A DNA stretch of 64,000 bases from Halomonas sp. 328 (GTDB lineage Bacteria; Pseudomonadota; Gammaproteobacteria; Pseudomonadales; Halomonadaceae), in contig NZ_JADOTW010000011.1 in NCBI RefSeq assembly GCF_015645095.1, positions 61,334 through 125,333 on the forward strand, given 5' to 3'. A program made the translations under genes and the position numbers. The notes below the pieces were generated by a model. The model had not been told where the DNA came from. It made no database searches and saw only the letters and a program-made list of their open reading frames with translations. Below, piece after piece: positions 20,600-31,316 of the stretch; position 1 is the stretch's first letter; each line of letters opens with the position of its first letter.

Positions 20600-21334
20600 A
20601 TGGACCCACGCTTCACCCAGCTGCGCCTCGACCCCCAGGGCGCGACGCCCCTCTACCAGCAGCTGGCCCGCCAGCTGGAGCAGGCCATCGAGACCGGCGC
20701 CTGGCAGGCCGGCGAGGCGCTGCCCTCGGAGCGCAACCTGGCCGAGAGCCTGGAGGTGTCGCGGATCACCGCCCGCAAGGCCCTGGATCGCCTGGCCGAG
20801 CTGGGGCTGATCCGCCGCAGCCGCGGCTCCGGCACCTTTATTACCCCGCGCCTCAACCAGTCCCTGTCGCGGCTCTCCAGCTTCACCGAGCTGCTCACCC
20901 AGCGCGGCTTCACCCCCAGCTCCCACTGGCTGGCGCGCGGCCTGGCCAACCCCAGCGTGGAGGAGGGCATGCGCCTGGGCCTGGGCGCCGATGCCCGGGT
21001 GGCGCGCCTCAAGCGCCTGCGCCTGGCCGACGACGTGGTGATGGCGGTGGAGGAGAGCTGCCTGCCGGCATCGGTGCTGCCCGATCCCCGGGCGGTGGAG
21101 ACCTCCCTCTACGCGGTGCTGGAGGCCAGCGGCAAGCGGGTGGCCCGGGCCCTGCAACACGTCACCGCCATCAATGCCGACGCCGAGCTGGCGGCCCTGG
21201 CCGAGGTGCCCGAAGGCCAGGCGCTGCTCAAGGTGACGCGCCTGGGCTATCTGGCCGATGGCACCCCGGCGGAACTCACCGTCACCTACTGCCGCACCGA
21301 CTACTACGACTTTATGGTCGAGCTGACCCGCTAG
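20600..21334 (+). CDS. GntR-family (HutC/DasR subfamily) regulator of N-acetylglucosamine use
   Basis: A 244-residue regulator with an N-terminal winged helix (about 10-75, YQQLARQLEQAIETGAWQAG, then LPSERNLAESLEVSRITARK) and a C-terminal UTRA effector domain (about 95-240). The ATG at 20600 is preceded by GGGAGAG; an upstream in-frame ATG would put promoter bases inside the protein. Relatives (DasR, NagR/YvoA, NagQ) sense amino-sugar phosphates. As the first gene of the nag cluster, 8 nt before nagA, it is probably an autoregulated repressor relieved by glucosamine-6-P or GlcNAc-6-P. Confidence 0.88.
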   Translation: MDPRFTQLRLDPQGATPLYQQLARQLEQAIETGAWQAGEALPSERNLAESLEVSRITARKALDRLAELGLIRRSRGSGTFITPRLNQSLSRLSSFTELLTQRGFTPSSHWLARGLANPSVEEGMRLGLGADARVARLKRLRLADDVVMAVEESCLPASVLPDPRAVETSLYAVLEASGKRVARALQHVTAINADAELAALAEVPEGQALLKVTRLGYLADGTPAELTVTYCRTDYYDFMVELTR

Positions 21335-21342
21335 GAGGCCCC

Positions 21343-22457
<1,115 letters not shown>

Positions 22458-22467
<10 letters not shown>

Positions 22468-23477
22468 TGCTCGAAGAAGCCCGCAACGCCCCGGAGCGCA
22501 TCCGCGGCCAGCTGCAACGCAACCAGGCCCTGCTCGCCGAGCTGGGCGAGCGCCTGCGCACCGCGGAGCCCGCCGCGGCGGTCACCGTCGCCCGGGGCAG
22601 TTCCGATCACGCCGCCAGCTACTTCGCCTACCAGTGCATGAAGCGTCGCGGCATCCCGGTGGCCTCCCTGCCGCCCTCGCTGACCACCCTGGCCAAGGCG
22701 CCCTGGCGCCTCACCGGCCAACTGGCCCTGGCGGTCTCCCAGTCGGGACAGAGCCCCGACCTGGTGGCCACCCAGCAGGCCCTGGCCGCCGCCGGTGCCC
22801 GCACCCTGGCCCTGGTCAACACCCCCCAGTCGCCCCTGGGCGCGGCCAGCGACACCGAGATTCCCCTCTATGCCGGGGAGGAGAAGAGCGTAGCCGCCAC
22901 CAAGAGCTACCTGGCCACCCTCTCCGCCATGGCCCAGCTGATCGGCCACTGGCAGGAGGATCGCGGCCTGCTCACCGCCCTGGATGACCTGCCCGAGCGC
23001 CTGACCCGGGCCCTGGCGATGGACTGGTCACCGGCCATCGAGGCCCTGACGGGTGCCGACAAGCTGATGGTGATCGGTCGCGGCGCCGGCCTCGCCGTGG
23101 CCCAGGAGGCGGCGCTGAAGTTCAAGGAGACCTGTGCCATCCAGGCCGAGCCCTTCAGCGGCGCCGAGGTGCGTCACGGCCCCATGGCGCTGATCGGCCC
23201 CGGCTACCCGGTGCTGGTGTTCGCCCCGCCGGGACCGGAACAGGCCGGGCTGCTGGAACTGGCCGAGTGGCTCGAGGGCGTCGGCGCCCGGGTGCTGCTG
23301 GCCGCCGACGAGGGCGTGGCGCAGCGCCAATTGACCCTGGTGGATGCCGGCCACGAGGCCCTGCAGCCGCTCTCGGTGATCCAGAGCTTCTACGTCATGG
23401 TGGCCGGCCTGGCGGCGGCCCGGGGCAGCGACCCGGATCGTCCCCGGCACCTCAACAAGGTCACCTGCACCCTGTAA
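22458..23477 (+). CDS. SIS-domain glucosamine-6-phosphate deaminase (NagB-II type)
   Basis: 339 residues with two SIS sugar-phosphate isomerase domains. ARGSSDHAASYFAYQC and SQSGQSPDLVATQ mark the first, IGRGAGLAVAQEAALKFKE and the C-terminal HLNKVTCTL mark the second. This resembles the isomerase half of GlmS without the glutaminase half, the pattern of the alternative deaminase NagB-II, which converts glucosamine-6-P to fructose-6-P plus ammonia. No classical NagB is present in the cluster, which supports this role. The start overlaps nagA. Confidence 0.88.
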
Positions 23478-23506
23478 CGCCTAACAATAATATCGGGAGT
23501 CCTCCC

Positions 23507-26125
23507 ATGTCCGAATCCAGCCAAACCCTGACCCTGCTGGCCCCCGTGGCGGGGCTGGTGGTGCCCCTGGCCGCGGTGCCCGACCCGGTCTTCGCCGGCC
23601 AGGCCCTGGGCGAGGGCATCGCCCTCGATCCCCTCGGCGAGTGCCTGCACGCCCCCTGCGATGGCGAGGTGGTGCAGTGTGCCCGCACCCATCATGCCCT
23701 GACCCTGAGAACCGAGGCCGGGGTGGAGCTGTTGCTCCACCTGGGCCTGGATACCGTGGAACTCCAGGGGCAAGGCATCGAGCCCCTGGTGGCCGTGGGC
23801 GACCGGGTCCGCGCCGGCGACCCCCTGTGTCGCTTCGATGCCGACGCCCTGGCTCGGGGCGCCAGTGCCCTGATCACCCCCCTGGTGATCACCGAGGCCG
23901 GCGGCTGGCGGCTGCGTGAGCCGAGTCTCGCGGCCGGCGCCCGGGTCACCCTGGGCGAGCCGCTGCTGGTGCTGGAGGCGGCGGTGGCGGAAAGCCGCGA
24001 GACGCTGGCCGGTGGGCCCGAGGCCGACCGGCGCCTGACCCTGGCCCTGGCGGCGGGCCTGCACGCCCGCCCCGCGGCGCGGCTGCGGGCCATCGCCCGG
24101 GAGCATGGCGTTGCCCTGAGTGTGCATCTCGATCACGGGGCAGGGGAGAGCGATGGGGGCAGCGGCGAAAGCCCCGGCGCCAGCGCCGATAGCCTAAGCG
24201 CCCTGATGAACCTGGGCCTCACCGAGGGAGCGGCCCTGCGGTTGACCGCCCGGGGCGAGCGCGCCGAGGCGGCCCTGGACGCCGCCGAGGCCCTGCTCAC
24301 CACCCCCGAGGCCGAGGCGCATCCCGCTCCCCAGCCTCAAGCGACACCGAACGAGGCACTGGGGGAGGGAGTCGAGGAGGGCGAGCTGGCCGGCCTGGTG
24401 GCCAGCCCCGGCCTGGCCCTGGGACCGCTGGTCGCCTATCGGCCGCCGCTGCCCGCCGTGCCCCATGACGGCGAGGGCGAGGCCGTGGAAGCACCACGAC
24501 TGACCCAGGCGCTGACCCGGGTCGGCGAGGCCCTGGCCCGGGACGAGGCCGAGGCGACTCGCGCCGGTCAGACCGCCGAGGCGGAGATCTTCGCCGCCCA
24601 TGGCGCCTGGCTGGCGGACCCGGACCTGGCGGCGGCGGCGGAGGAGCGCATCCGCGATGGACGCGGCGCCGGCCAGGCCTGGCGAGAGGCCCTGGACGCC
24701 GAAGCCGAGCGCCTCACCGCCACCGGCAACGCCCTGCTGGCCGCCCGGGTCGCCGACCTGCGCGACCTGCAGCGGCGGGTGATGACGGAACTGAGCGACG
24801 CAGCGGTGCCCGGCCTGCCCGAGCTTCCCGAGAATGCCCTGCTGGTGGCCGAGGAGCTGACCCCCTCGGAGCTGGTGGCGGTGGCCGCCCGGCGCCCCGC
24901 CGGGCTCTGCCTGGCCGGCGGCGGCACCACCTCCCATGTGGCCATCCTGGCCCGGGCCCGGGGCATCCCCTGCCTGGTGGCCATGGGGCCGGGCCTGCTG
25001 GCGGCCCTCGATAACACCCCGAGCGAGGCGGCCATCCTGGATGCCGAGCGCGGTCGCCTGGTGCCGGCGCCGAGCGAGGCCCAGGTGGTCGAGGTGACCG
25101 CGCGGCTCGAGGCCCGCCGCCGCGAGGCCGAGGCGGCCCGGGCGGCGGCCTTCGAGCCCGCCATCACCCAGGATGGCCGCGAGGTCGAGGTATGCGCCAA
25201 TATCGGCGGCGCCGAGGAGGCGCGCCTGGCCGCGGAGGCCGGCGCCGATGGGGTGGGGCTGCTGCGCAGCGAATTCCTCTTCCTGGAGCGCGACAGCGCC
25301 CCCGACGAGGCCACCCAGCGCGACGAATACCAGGCCGCCCTGGCGGCCCTGAACGGCAAGCCGGTGATCATCCGCACCCTGGATATCGGCGCCGACAAGC
25401 AGCTCCCCTACCTGCGCCTGCCGGCGGTGCCCAACCCGGCGCTGGGCGTGCGCGGGGCCCGCCTCTGGGCCAGTCACCCCGAGCTGCTGGAGACCCAGCT
25501 GCGGGCCCTGCTCGGCGTCACGCCCCTCGATGCCCTGCATATCATGCTGCCTATGGTCAGCGAGGCCGGCGAGCTGCGCCAGGTGCGCCAGCGCCTGGAG
25601 GCCATCGCCTCCGAGCTTGGCCTCGCCGCGCGGCCGCGGCTGGGCGCCATGATCGAGGTGCCCAGCGCCGCCCTCTGTGCCGCAAGCCTCGCCGCCGAGG
25701 CGGACTTCCTCTCCATCGGCACCAACGACCTGACCCAGTACACCCTGGCCATGGATCGCGAGGACCCGGCCCTGACCGCCCGGGCCGACGTGCTGCACCC
25801 GGCGGTGCTGCGGCTGATCCAGGCCACGGTGGCCGGCGCCAAGGGACGCTGCCCGGTGGGGGTGTGCGGCGCCGCCGCCGGCGACGACCTGGCCGCGCCC
25901 CTGCTGGTGGCGCTGGGCGTCGACGAACTCTCCGTGGAGCCGGCCCGGGTGCCGGCGGTGAAGGCCGCCCTGCGGCGCCTGGACGCCGCCGCCCTGGCCG
26001 CCGAGCTGCCCGAGCTGCTGGCCCTTCCTGATGCGGCCGCGGTGCGCGAGCGCCTCGCGGCCTGGCTGGCCCGGACCGACGCGACCCCCGACACAACAAC
26101 GACAACGACCCTCGAGAGGTGCTGA
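23507..26125 (+). CDS. Fused PTS EIIA(Glc-type)-HPr-Enzyme I
   Basis: An 872-residue fusion of three phosphorelay modules: EIIA of the glucose type (about 1-150, active histidine H78 in LLLHLGLDTVEL with H63 nearby), HPr (about 174-262, H186 in GLHARPAARL and the regulatory-serine-like SADSLSALMNLGLTEG), then Enzyme I (about 295-855, H477 in GGGTTSHVAILAR). Phosphate would pass PEP to EI to HPr to EIIA within one chain and then to the NagE IIB domain. The ATG at 23507 follows GGGAG. Short Ala/Pro/Glu-rich linkers join the modules. It is followed immediately by nagE. Confidence 0.95.
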   Translation: MSESSQTLTLLAPVAGLVVPLAAVPDPVFAGQALGEGIALDPLGECLHAPCDGEVVQCARTHHALTLRTEAGVELLLHLGLDTVELQGQGIEPLVAVGDRVRAGDPLCRFDADALARGASALITPLVITEAGGWRLREPSLAAGARVTLGEPLLVLEAAVAESRETLAGGPEADRRLTLALAAGLHARPAARLRAIAREHGVALSVHLDHGAGESDGGSGESPGASADSLSALMNLGLTEGAALRLTARGERAEAALDAAEALLTTPEAEAHPAPQPQATPNEALGEGVEEGELAGLVASPGLALGPLVAYRPPLPAVPHDGEGEAVEAPRLTQALTRVGEALARDEAEATRAGQTAEAEIFAAHGAWLADPDLAAAAEERIRDGRGAGQAWREALDAEAERLTATGNALLAARVADLRDLQRRVMTELSDAAVPGLPELPENALLVAEELTPSELVAVAARRPAGLCLAGGGTTSHVAILARARGIPCLVAMGPGLLAALDNTPSEAAILDAERGRLVPAPSEAQVVEVTARLEARRREAEAARAAAFEPAITQDGREVEVCANIGGAEEARLAAEAGADGVGLLRSEFLFLERDSAPDEATQRDEYQAALAALNGKPVIIRTLDIGADKQLPYLRLPAVPNPALGVRGARLWASHPELLETQLRALLGVTPLDALHIMLPMVSEAGELRQVRQRLEAIASELGLAARPRLGAMIEVPSAALCAASLAAEADFLSIGTNDLTQYTLAMDREDPALTARADVLHPAVLRLIQATVAGAKGRCPVGVCGAAAGDDLAAPLLVALGVDELSVEPARVPAVKAALRRLDAAALAAELPELLALPDAAAVRERLAAWLARTDATPDTTTTTTLERC

Positions 26126-26127
26126 GA

Positions 26128-27861
26128 ATGACTACCCTGACCCTGGGATCCCGCCTGATGGGCGGGCTACAGCGGCTCGGCCGCTCCCTGATGCTGCCCA
26201 TCGCGGTGCTGCCCATCGCCGGCCTGCTGCTGCGCCTGGGCCAGCCCGACCTGCTGGATATCGCCTTTATCGCCAGTGCCGGCGAGGCGATCTTCGCCAA
26301 CCTGGCGCTGATCTTCGCCATCGGCCTGGCGGTGGGCTTCGCCGATGACAACAACGGCGCCGCCGGCCTGGCCGGGGTGATCGGCTACCTGGTGCTGGAT
26401 GCGGTGCTCACCGCCCTCAACCCGGAGATCAACATGGGGGTGCTGGCCGGCATCATCATCGGCTGCGTGGCGGGGCTGCTCTACAACCGCTACAAGGCGA
26501 TCGCGCTGCCGGAGTACCTGGCCTTCTTCGGCGGACGGCGCTTCGTGCCCATCGCCACCGGCCTGGCCGCGGTGGCCCTGGGGGTCGCATTCGGGGTGAT
26601 CTGGCCGCCGATCCAGCACGGCATCGACGCCCTCGGCCAGTGGCTGATCGACGCCGGCGAGCTGGGGCTCTTCGTCTACGGGGTGCTCAACCGCCTGCTG
26701 ATCGTCACCGGCCTGCACCATGTGCTCAATAGCCTGGTGTGGTTCGTCTTCGGCAGCTTCGAGGCGGCCTCCGGGGTGGTGGCCAGCGGCGACCTCAACC
26801 GCTTCTTCGCCGGCGACCCTGCCGCAGGGCGTTTCATGGCGGGCTTCTTCCCGGTGATGATGTTCGGCCTGCCGGCGGCGGCCCTGGCCATGTACCACGC
26901 CGCGCCCAAGGGACGCCGCGCCCAGGTGGGTGGCCTCTTGCTGTCCCTGGCGCTGACCGCCTTCCTGACCGGGGTCACCGAGCCCATCGAGTTCACCTTC
27001 ATGTTCCTGGCGCCGCTGCTCTATGGCCTGCACGCGGTGCTGACCGGCGTCTCCATGGCGCTGTTGCACTGGCTCGACGTCAAGCTCGGCTTCACCTTCT
27101 CCGCCGGCGCCTTCGACTTCGCCCTCTCCTATGGGCTCTCCACCAATGGCTGGCTGATGCTGCCGGTGGGCCTGGCCTACTTCGCCCTCTACTACACGGT
27201 GTTCCGCTGGGCCATCCTGCGCTTCGACCTGCCCACCCCGGGCCGTGAGCCGGAAACCGCGGCGCCTGCGGCCACCCAGGCCAGCGGCGAGCGGGGCCCG
27301 GCCTTCGTTGCCGCCCTGGGCGGGGCGGGCAACCTCACCAGCGTCGGCGCCTGCACCACCCGGCTGCGCCTGGTACTGGAGCACCCCGAGGCGATCGACG
27401 AGGCGGCCCTCAAGGCCCTGGGTTCCCGGGGCCTCCTGCGCCTGCAGGGCGGCGGCCTCCAGGTGATCCTCGGTCCCATCGCGGATGGGGTGGCGGACGA
27501 GATCCGTGCCGCCATGGCCGCCCAGGGCACCGCGCCCGTGGCCGCCTCCGCACCGACGCCCGAGGCCACAGCCACTGAGGCCACCACTGAGGCCACGGTG
27601 CCCGAGGCGACGACCCAGGCCCTCGATCCCCAGGCGCGCCAGGCCTGGCATCGGGCCCTGGGCGGCGAGGGCAATCTGCGCAGCGTCACGGCGGTGGCCG
27701 CCACCCGGCTGCGCCTGGAGCTGGCGGATACCCAGGCCCTGGACGAGGCGGCCCTGGCCGGCCTCGGCGCCCAGGCGGTCCAGCGCCTGGAGCAGGGCGT
27801 GATCCATGTGCTGCTGGGCGAACGGGCCGCCGCCGTGGCCCGAGGCCTGGGCGACGCCTAA
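26128..27861 (+). CDS. nagE: PTS N-acetylglucosamine permease, EIIC-EIIB with a second degenerate EIIB
   Basis: Takes up and phosphorylates GlcNAc (possibly glucose). Residues about 5-365 form the IIC channel with GLHHVLNSLVWF and TGVTEPIEFTFMFLAPLLYG. A first IIB domain (about 394-465) carries the phospho-cysteine C409 in GACTTRLRL. After an Ala/Thr-rich linker comes a second IIB-like domain (about 505-577) in which the aligned position is A524 (AATRLRLEL), so it cannot be phosphorylated in the usual way. No IIA is fused here; that function lies in the upstream fusion. The ATG at 26128, 2 nt after the previous stop, follows GAGAGG. Confidence 0.93.
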   Translation: MTTLTLGSRLMGGLQRLGRSLMLPIAVLPIAGLLLRLGQPDLLDIAFIASAGEAIFANLALIFAIGLAVGFADDNNGAAGLAGVIGYLVLDAVLTALNPEINMGVLAGIIIGCVAGLLYNRYKAIALPEYLAFFGGRRFVPIATGLAAVALGVAFGVIWPPIQHGIDALGQWLIDAGELGLFVYGVLNRLLIVTGLHHVLNSLVWFVFGSFEAASGVVASGDLNRFFAGDPAAGRFMAGFFPVMMFGLPAAALAMYHAAPKGRRAQVGGLLLSLALTAFLTGVTEPIEFTFMFLAPLLYGLHAVLTGVSMALLHWLDVKLGFTFSAGAFDFALSYGLSTNGWLMLPVGLAYFALYYTVFRWAILRFDLPTPGREPETAAPAATQASGERGPAFVAALGGAGNLTSVGACTTRLRLVLEHPEAIDEAALKALGSRGLLRLQGGGLQVILGPIADGVADEIRAAMAAQGTAPVAASAPTPEATATEATTEATVPEATTQALDPQARQAWHRALGGEGNLRSVTAVAATRLRLELADTQALDEAALAGLGAQAVQRLEQGVIHVLLGERAAAVARGLGDA

Positions 27862-27876
27862 GCCAGCTTACCCCCG

Positions 27877-27913
27877 ACGACCGGCCCCGATCACTCGGGG
27901 CCGGTCGTTTTGT
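27877..27913 (+). terminator. Intrinsic terminator after nagE
   Basis: A perfect 14-bp stem (27877-27890 with 27895-27908, loop TCAC) is followed by TTTGTTTT, 15 nt beyond the nagE stop. It closes the nag cluster. Confidence 0.92.
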
Positions 27914-28052
27914 TTTGGTCTTTCCACCAGGGTAGCCCCGTGCCTCCAGCAGCAGTTGGGACTAGCTGCGATAACTTACCCAGCCCCGTTGCGACTAGGA
28001 GCCGCCGGGGTGAATCGGTTAAGCTGAGGCGCCCTGATTCCGGGAGCCCCCC

Positions 28053-28850
28053 ATGACCCCACGCCTGATCGTCTCCGACCTGGATGGCACCCTGCTGGGC
28101 GCCGACCATGACCTGGCCCCGCGTACCGTCGAGGTGCTGCGGGCCCTGGCCGAGCGGGGCCACCACCTGGCCTTCGCCTCCGGGCGCCATTACCAGGACA
28201 TGCTGGCCTACCGGGATCGGCTCGGGGTGCCGGTGCACCTGATCAGCACCAACGGCGCCTATCTCCACGATCCGGCGGGACGCCTGCTGGCGGCCCGCCA
28301 CCTGGACGCGGCCCGGGCCCGGGCGCTGATTGCCCTGGAGCGCCCCGCCGAGGTGCGCCTCAACCTCTACCGGGACGACGACTGGCTGATCGACGCCGAG
28401 GCGCCGCGCCTGCTGGCGCTGCATGCCGCCACCGGCTTCGGCTATCGGGTGGTGGCGCCCGATGCCCTGGACGGCGAACGGGTGGGCAAGGTGCTCTATA
28501 TCGGCGACCCGGACCACCTGGCGCGCCTCGAGGCCCAGGCGCGGGCGCACCATGGCGAGGCCCTGCATATCACCTATTCCACCGCCAATGCCCTGGAGAT
28601 CATGGCCGGCGGGGTCAACAAGGGCACCGCCCTGACGGCCCTGCTCGAGCGCCTGGGACTGACCCCCGGGGCCTGCCTGGCCTTCGGCGACAACCTCAAC
28701 GACACCGAGATGCTCGGCCTCGCCGGCGAGGCCCAGGTGATGGCCAATGCCCATCCGGCGCTGGCCGGCCGGGTGCCCGAGGCGCGGCGCATCGGGCATC
28801 ACGGCGAGGCGGCGGTGGCCGAATGGCTCAGTGAGCGCTTCGCTCTCTGA
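28053..28850 (+). CDS. Cof-type HAD-IIB sugar-phosphate phosphatase
   Basis: A cytoplasmic phosphatase of 265 residues. HAD motif I is LIVSDLDGTLLG, motif II is around STNGAY, the motif III lysine is in AGGVNKGTAL and motif IV is AFGDNLNDTEML. The cap is of the IIB type. Family members dephosphorylate sugar phosphates and pyridoxal phosphate, and the substrate here is open. It lies between the nag cluster and the two-component pair, with a 16-bp perfect palindrome (TGCGACCATGGTCGCA, 28854-28869) just after its stop. Confidence 0.85.
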   Translation: MTPRLIVSDLDGTLLGADHDLAPRTVEVLRALAERGHHLAFASGRHYQDMLAYRDRLGVPVHLISTNGAYLHDPAGRLLAARHLDAARARALIALERPAEVRLNLYRDDDWLIDAEAPRLLALHAATGFGYRVVAPDALDGERVGKVLYIGDPDHLARLEAQARAHHGEALHITYSTANALEIMAGGVNKGTALTALLERLGLTPGACLAFGDNLNDTEMLGLAGEAQVMANAHPALAGRVPEARRIGHHGEAAVAEWLSERFAL

Positions 28851-28940
28851 GGCTGCGACCATGGTCGCACGCGCCTTGTCGCCACCCTGGCCCTCGCCCA
28901 TGATCGAGACTCCCTCACCCCTGATCGCGGGATGCCCGCC

Positions 28941-29669
28941 ATGACGACGACGCCTGTCACCCTGATCGTGGTCGATGACGACCCCGAGATCCGTGAACTG
29001 CTGGCCGACTACCTGGGTCGCCACGGCTACCGGGCCCTGACCGCCGAGGACGGCGAGGCCCTGCGTGCCCTGCTGGCCCGGGAGACCCCGGACCTGCTGA
29101 TCGTCGACCTGATGCTGCCCGGCGACGATGGCTTCACGATCTGTCGCGAGCTGCGCCGCGACAGCGAGGTGCCGATCATCATGCTCACCGCCAGCGCCGA
29201 CGAGACCGATCGCATCCTCGGCCTGGAGCTGGGCGCCGACGACTACCTGGGCAAGCCCTTCAACCCCCGGGAGCTGCTGGCGCGCATCAAGGCGGTGCTG
29301 CGTCGCACCCGGGCGACGGTGGCGCCTCCGGTCACCGCGGCTCAGGCGCGGCTGGTGGCCTTCGGCGACTGGCGCCTGGACCGGGTGAGCCGGGAGCTGA
29401 TCGACGCCGGGGAGGCGCGTATCGCCCTCTCCGGGGCCGACTTCCAGCTGCTGCAGGTGTTCCTCGATCACCCCGAGGAGGTGCTCTCCCGGGAGGCGCT
29501 CTTCGAGCTGACCCGGGGGCGCCCCGCGCCGCCCCTGGATCGCTCCATCGATGTCCATGTCTGCCGGCTGCGCCAGCGCCTGGGGGAGGACGCCCAGCAC
29601 TCCCAGCTGATTCGCACCGTGCGCGGCGCCGGCTATGTGCTGGCCACCCGGGTCGAGGTGCTCGCCTAG
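28941..29669 (+). CDS. gltR: OmpR/PhoB-family response regulator (GltR-like)
   Basis: A receiver domain (about 6-118, acidic pocket VVDDD, phospho-acceptor aspartate in LLIVDLMLPGDDG, lysine in LGKPFNPREL) is joined to a C-terminal winged helix (about 140-238, with RSIDVHVCRLRQRLGEDAQ). I prefer the ATG at 28941 because GGGA lies upstream at usual spacing; an ATG 9 nt earlier is possible. Position next to a sensor kinase and a glucose-type ABC importer mirrors gltR-gtrS of pseudomonads, where GltR controls glucose uptake genes. The symbol rests on this context. Confidence 0.8.
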   Translation: MTTTPVTLIVVDDDPEIRELLADYLGRHGYRALTAEDGEALRALLARETPDLLIVDLMLPGDDGFTICRELRRDSEVPIIMLTASADETDRILGLELGADDYLGKPFNPRELLARIKAVLRRTRATVAPPVTAAQARLVAFGDWRLDRVSRELIDAGEARIALSGADFQLLQVFLDHPEEVLSREALFELTRGRPAPPLDRSIDVHVCRLRQRLGEDAQHSQLIRTVRGAGYVLATRVEVLA

Positions 29670-29670
29670 G

Positions 29671-31158
29671 ATGGGGGAGGCGCTCGGTCCCTGGTATCGC
29701 CCCTGGCGTCGCCTGCGCCGCACCCTGGCCCGGGGGCTGCCGCGCTCGCTGCGCGGTCGCTTCGTGCTGATCATGATCACCGGGGTGCTCAGCGCCCAGT
29801 TGGCCAGCTACGCCATCTGGACCGCCCAGGCCCGGGCCAGCCAGCTCGAGCAGCTCGACGAGCTCTCCCGCAACGTGGCCTACAGCGTCGCCTCCACGGT
29901 GCGCTTCTTCCGCTCCCTGCCCCGCGACTACCGGCATATCGTCCTGGACCAGCTGCGCGACATGGGCGGGACCCGCTTCTTCGTCAGCATCAACGACCAT
30001 CGCATCCCGGTGGAGGAGATCGGCCGCGGCCCCGAGCAGGCCCTGGTGGTGGACAACTTCCGGCGGGTGCTGGAGGAGGAGCTGGGCATTCGCGAGGCCC
30101 GGGTGGAGTTCTCCCGCCCCGAGACCCTGCGCTTGCTCAACAACCAGGTACTGCTCCACGACCTGCCGCCCCGCTGGGGCCAGCACAGCCTGCTGATGGA
30201 GCCCTTGTCGCCGCCGATCCTGGTGGTGCAGATGGCCCTGGGGCCGGAGGAGTGGCTCTATGTGGCGACCCTGCTGCCGGTGCCGGAGCTCTTCGCCGGG
30301 CGCCACTGGCTGGCTGAGGATCGCCTCTTCGCGGTGCTGATCGTGCTGCTCACCGTGGTGGGGCTCTCCTGGCTGGGCATCCGCAGCGTGACCCGGCCCC
30401 TGGCGCGGCTGGCCCGGGCCGCCCGCCAGCTGGGCGATGACCTGGATGCCCCGCCCCTGCCGGAGCGGGGCCCCCGGGAGACCCGCGAGACCACCCAGGC
30501 CTTCAACCGCATGCAGGAGCGGATCCGTGGCCAGCTGGAGGAGCGCGAGCGGCTCTTCTCGGCGATCTCCCACGACCTCAAGACCCCGATTACCCGGATG
30601 CGGTTGCGCGCCGAGATGCTCGACGATCCCCACCAGCGGGAACGCTTCTGTGCCTCCCTGGACGAGCTGGACCTGCTGGTCAAGGGGGCGCTGGCCTCGG
30701 TGAAGGGGCTCGACCTCCACGAGGAGGTGGTGGCGGTGGACGTGGTGGCGCTGCTGGAAGGGCTCGCCGCCGAACTGCACCTGCAGGGCGGCGAGGTGAG
30801 CCTGGCAGGCACGGCGGCGCCGCTGGCGGCCAAGCCCCTGGCCCTGAAGCGCGGCCTGGGAAACCTGCTGGAGAACGCCATCTTCTATGGTGGTCGGGTC
30901 GAGGTGTGCCTGGTGGACGGTCCCGAGGCGCTGGAGATCACCCTCCGCGACCACGGCCCGGGGATCCCCGAGGCGCAGCTCGAGCGGGTCTTCGAACCCT
31001 TCGTGCGCCTGGAGCCCTCGCGCAGCCGTAACACCGGTGGCAGCGGCCTGGGGCTTGGGATCGCCCGGCATATCGTCCACGCCCTGGGGGGTAGCCTGAG
31101 GCTCGCCAACCATCCCGACGGCGGCCTGGTGGTCAGGCTGCGCTTGCCCCGGGCGTGA
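29671..31158 (+). CDS. gtrS: Sensor histidine kinase (GtrS-like)
   Basis: 495 residues starting 1 nt after the regulator stop. A membrane span (about 31-51), a periplasmic domain of roughly 140 residues, a second span (about 210-232) and HAMP are followed by the kinase core: H box AISHDLKTPITRMRLRAEM, N box GNLLENAIFYGG, and G boxes DHGPGIPEAQ and GGSGLGLGIARHI. It is the likely partner of the upstream response regulator. In Pseudomonas GtrS senses 2-ketogluconate or 6-phosphogluconate; whether the ligand is the same here cannot be read. Confidence 0.82.
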   Translation: MGEALGPWYRPWRRLRRTLARGLPRSLRGRFVLIMITGVLSAQLASYAIWTAQARASQLEQLDELSRNVAYSVASTVRFFRSLPRDYRHIVLDQLRDMGGTRFFVSINDHRIPVEEIGRGPEQALVVDNFRRVLEEELGIREARVEFSRPETLRLLNNQVLLHDLPPRWGQHSLLMEPLSPPILVVQMALGPEEWLYVATLLPVPELFAGRHWLAEDRLFAVLIVLLTVVGLSWLGIRSVTRPLARLARAARQLGDDLDAPPLPERGPRETRETTQAFNRMQERIRGQLEERERLFSAISHDLKTPITRMRLRAEMLDDPHQRERFCASLDELDLLVKGALASVKGLDLHEEVVAVDVVALLEGLAAELHLQGGEVSLAGTAAPLAAKPLALKRGLGNLLENAIFYGGRVEVCLVDGPEALEITLRDHGPGIPEAQLERVFEPFVRLEPSRSRNTGGSGLGLGIARHIVHALGGSLRLANHPDGGLVVRLRLPRA

Positions 31159-31316
31159 CCCTGAAGGCCGGTGGCTCGGGCGATGTATTACAAGCGTGAA
31201 ATAATACCGCAAGACTTTGCAGCATTAGGTAACCCCACCCGGGGGCGGGCCTGGAGTAGCGTGTCGATAACCGCTCCCAGAGGCGGTGCGATACGATAAC
31301 AACAAGGAGACACGCT

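Noticed and set aside
28854..28869. A 16-bp perfect palindrome after the HAD phosphatase gene
   Set aside because: It lies directly behind a stop codon with no loop, no T tract and no second copy nearby. A regulatory role for the following gene is possible but unsupported.
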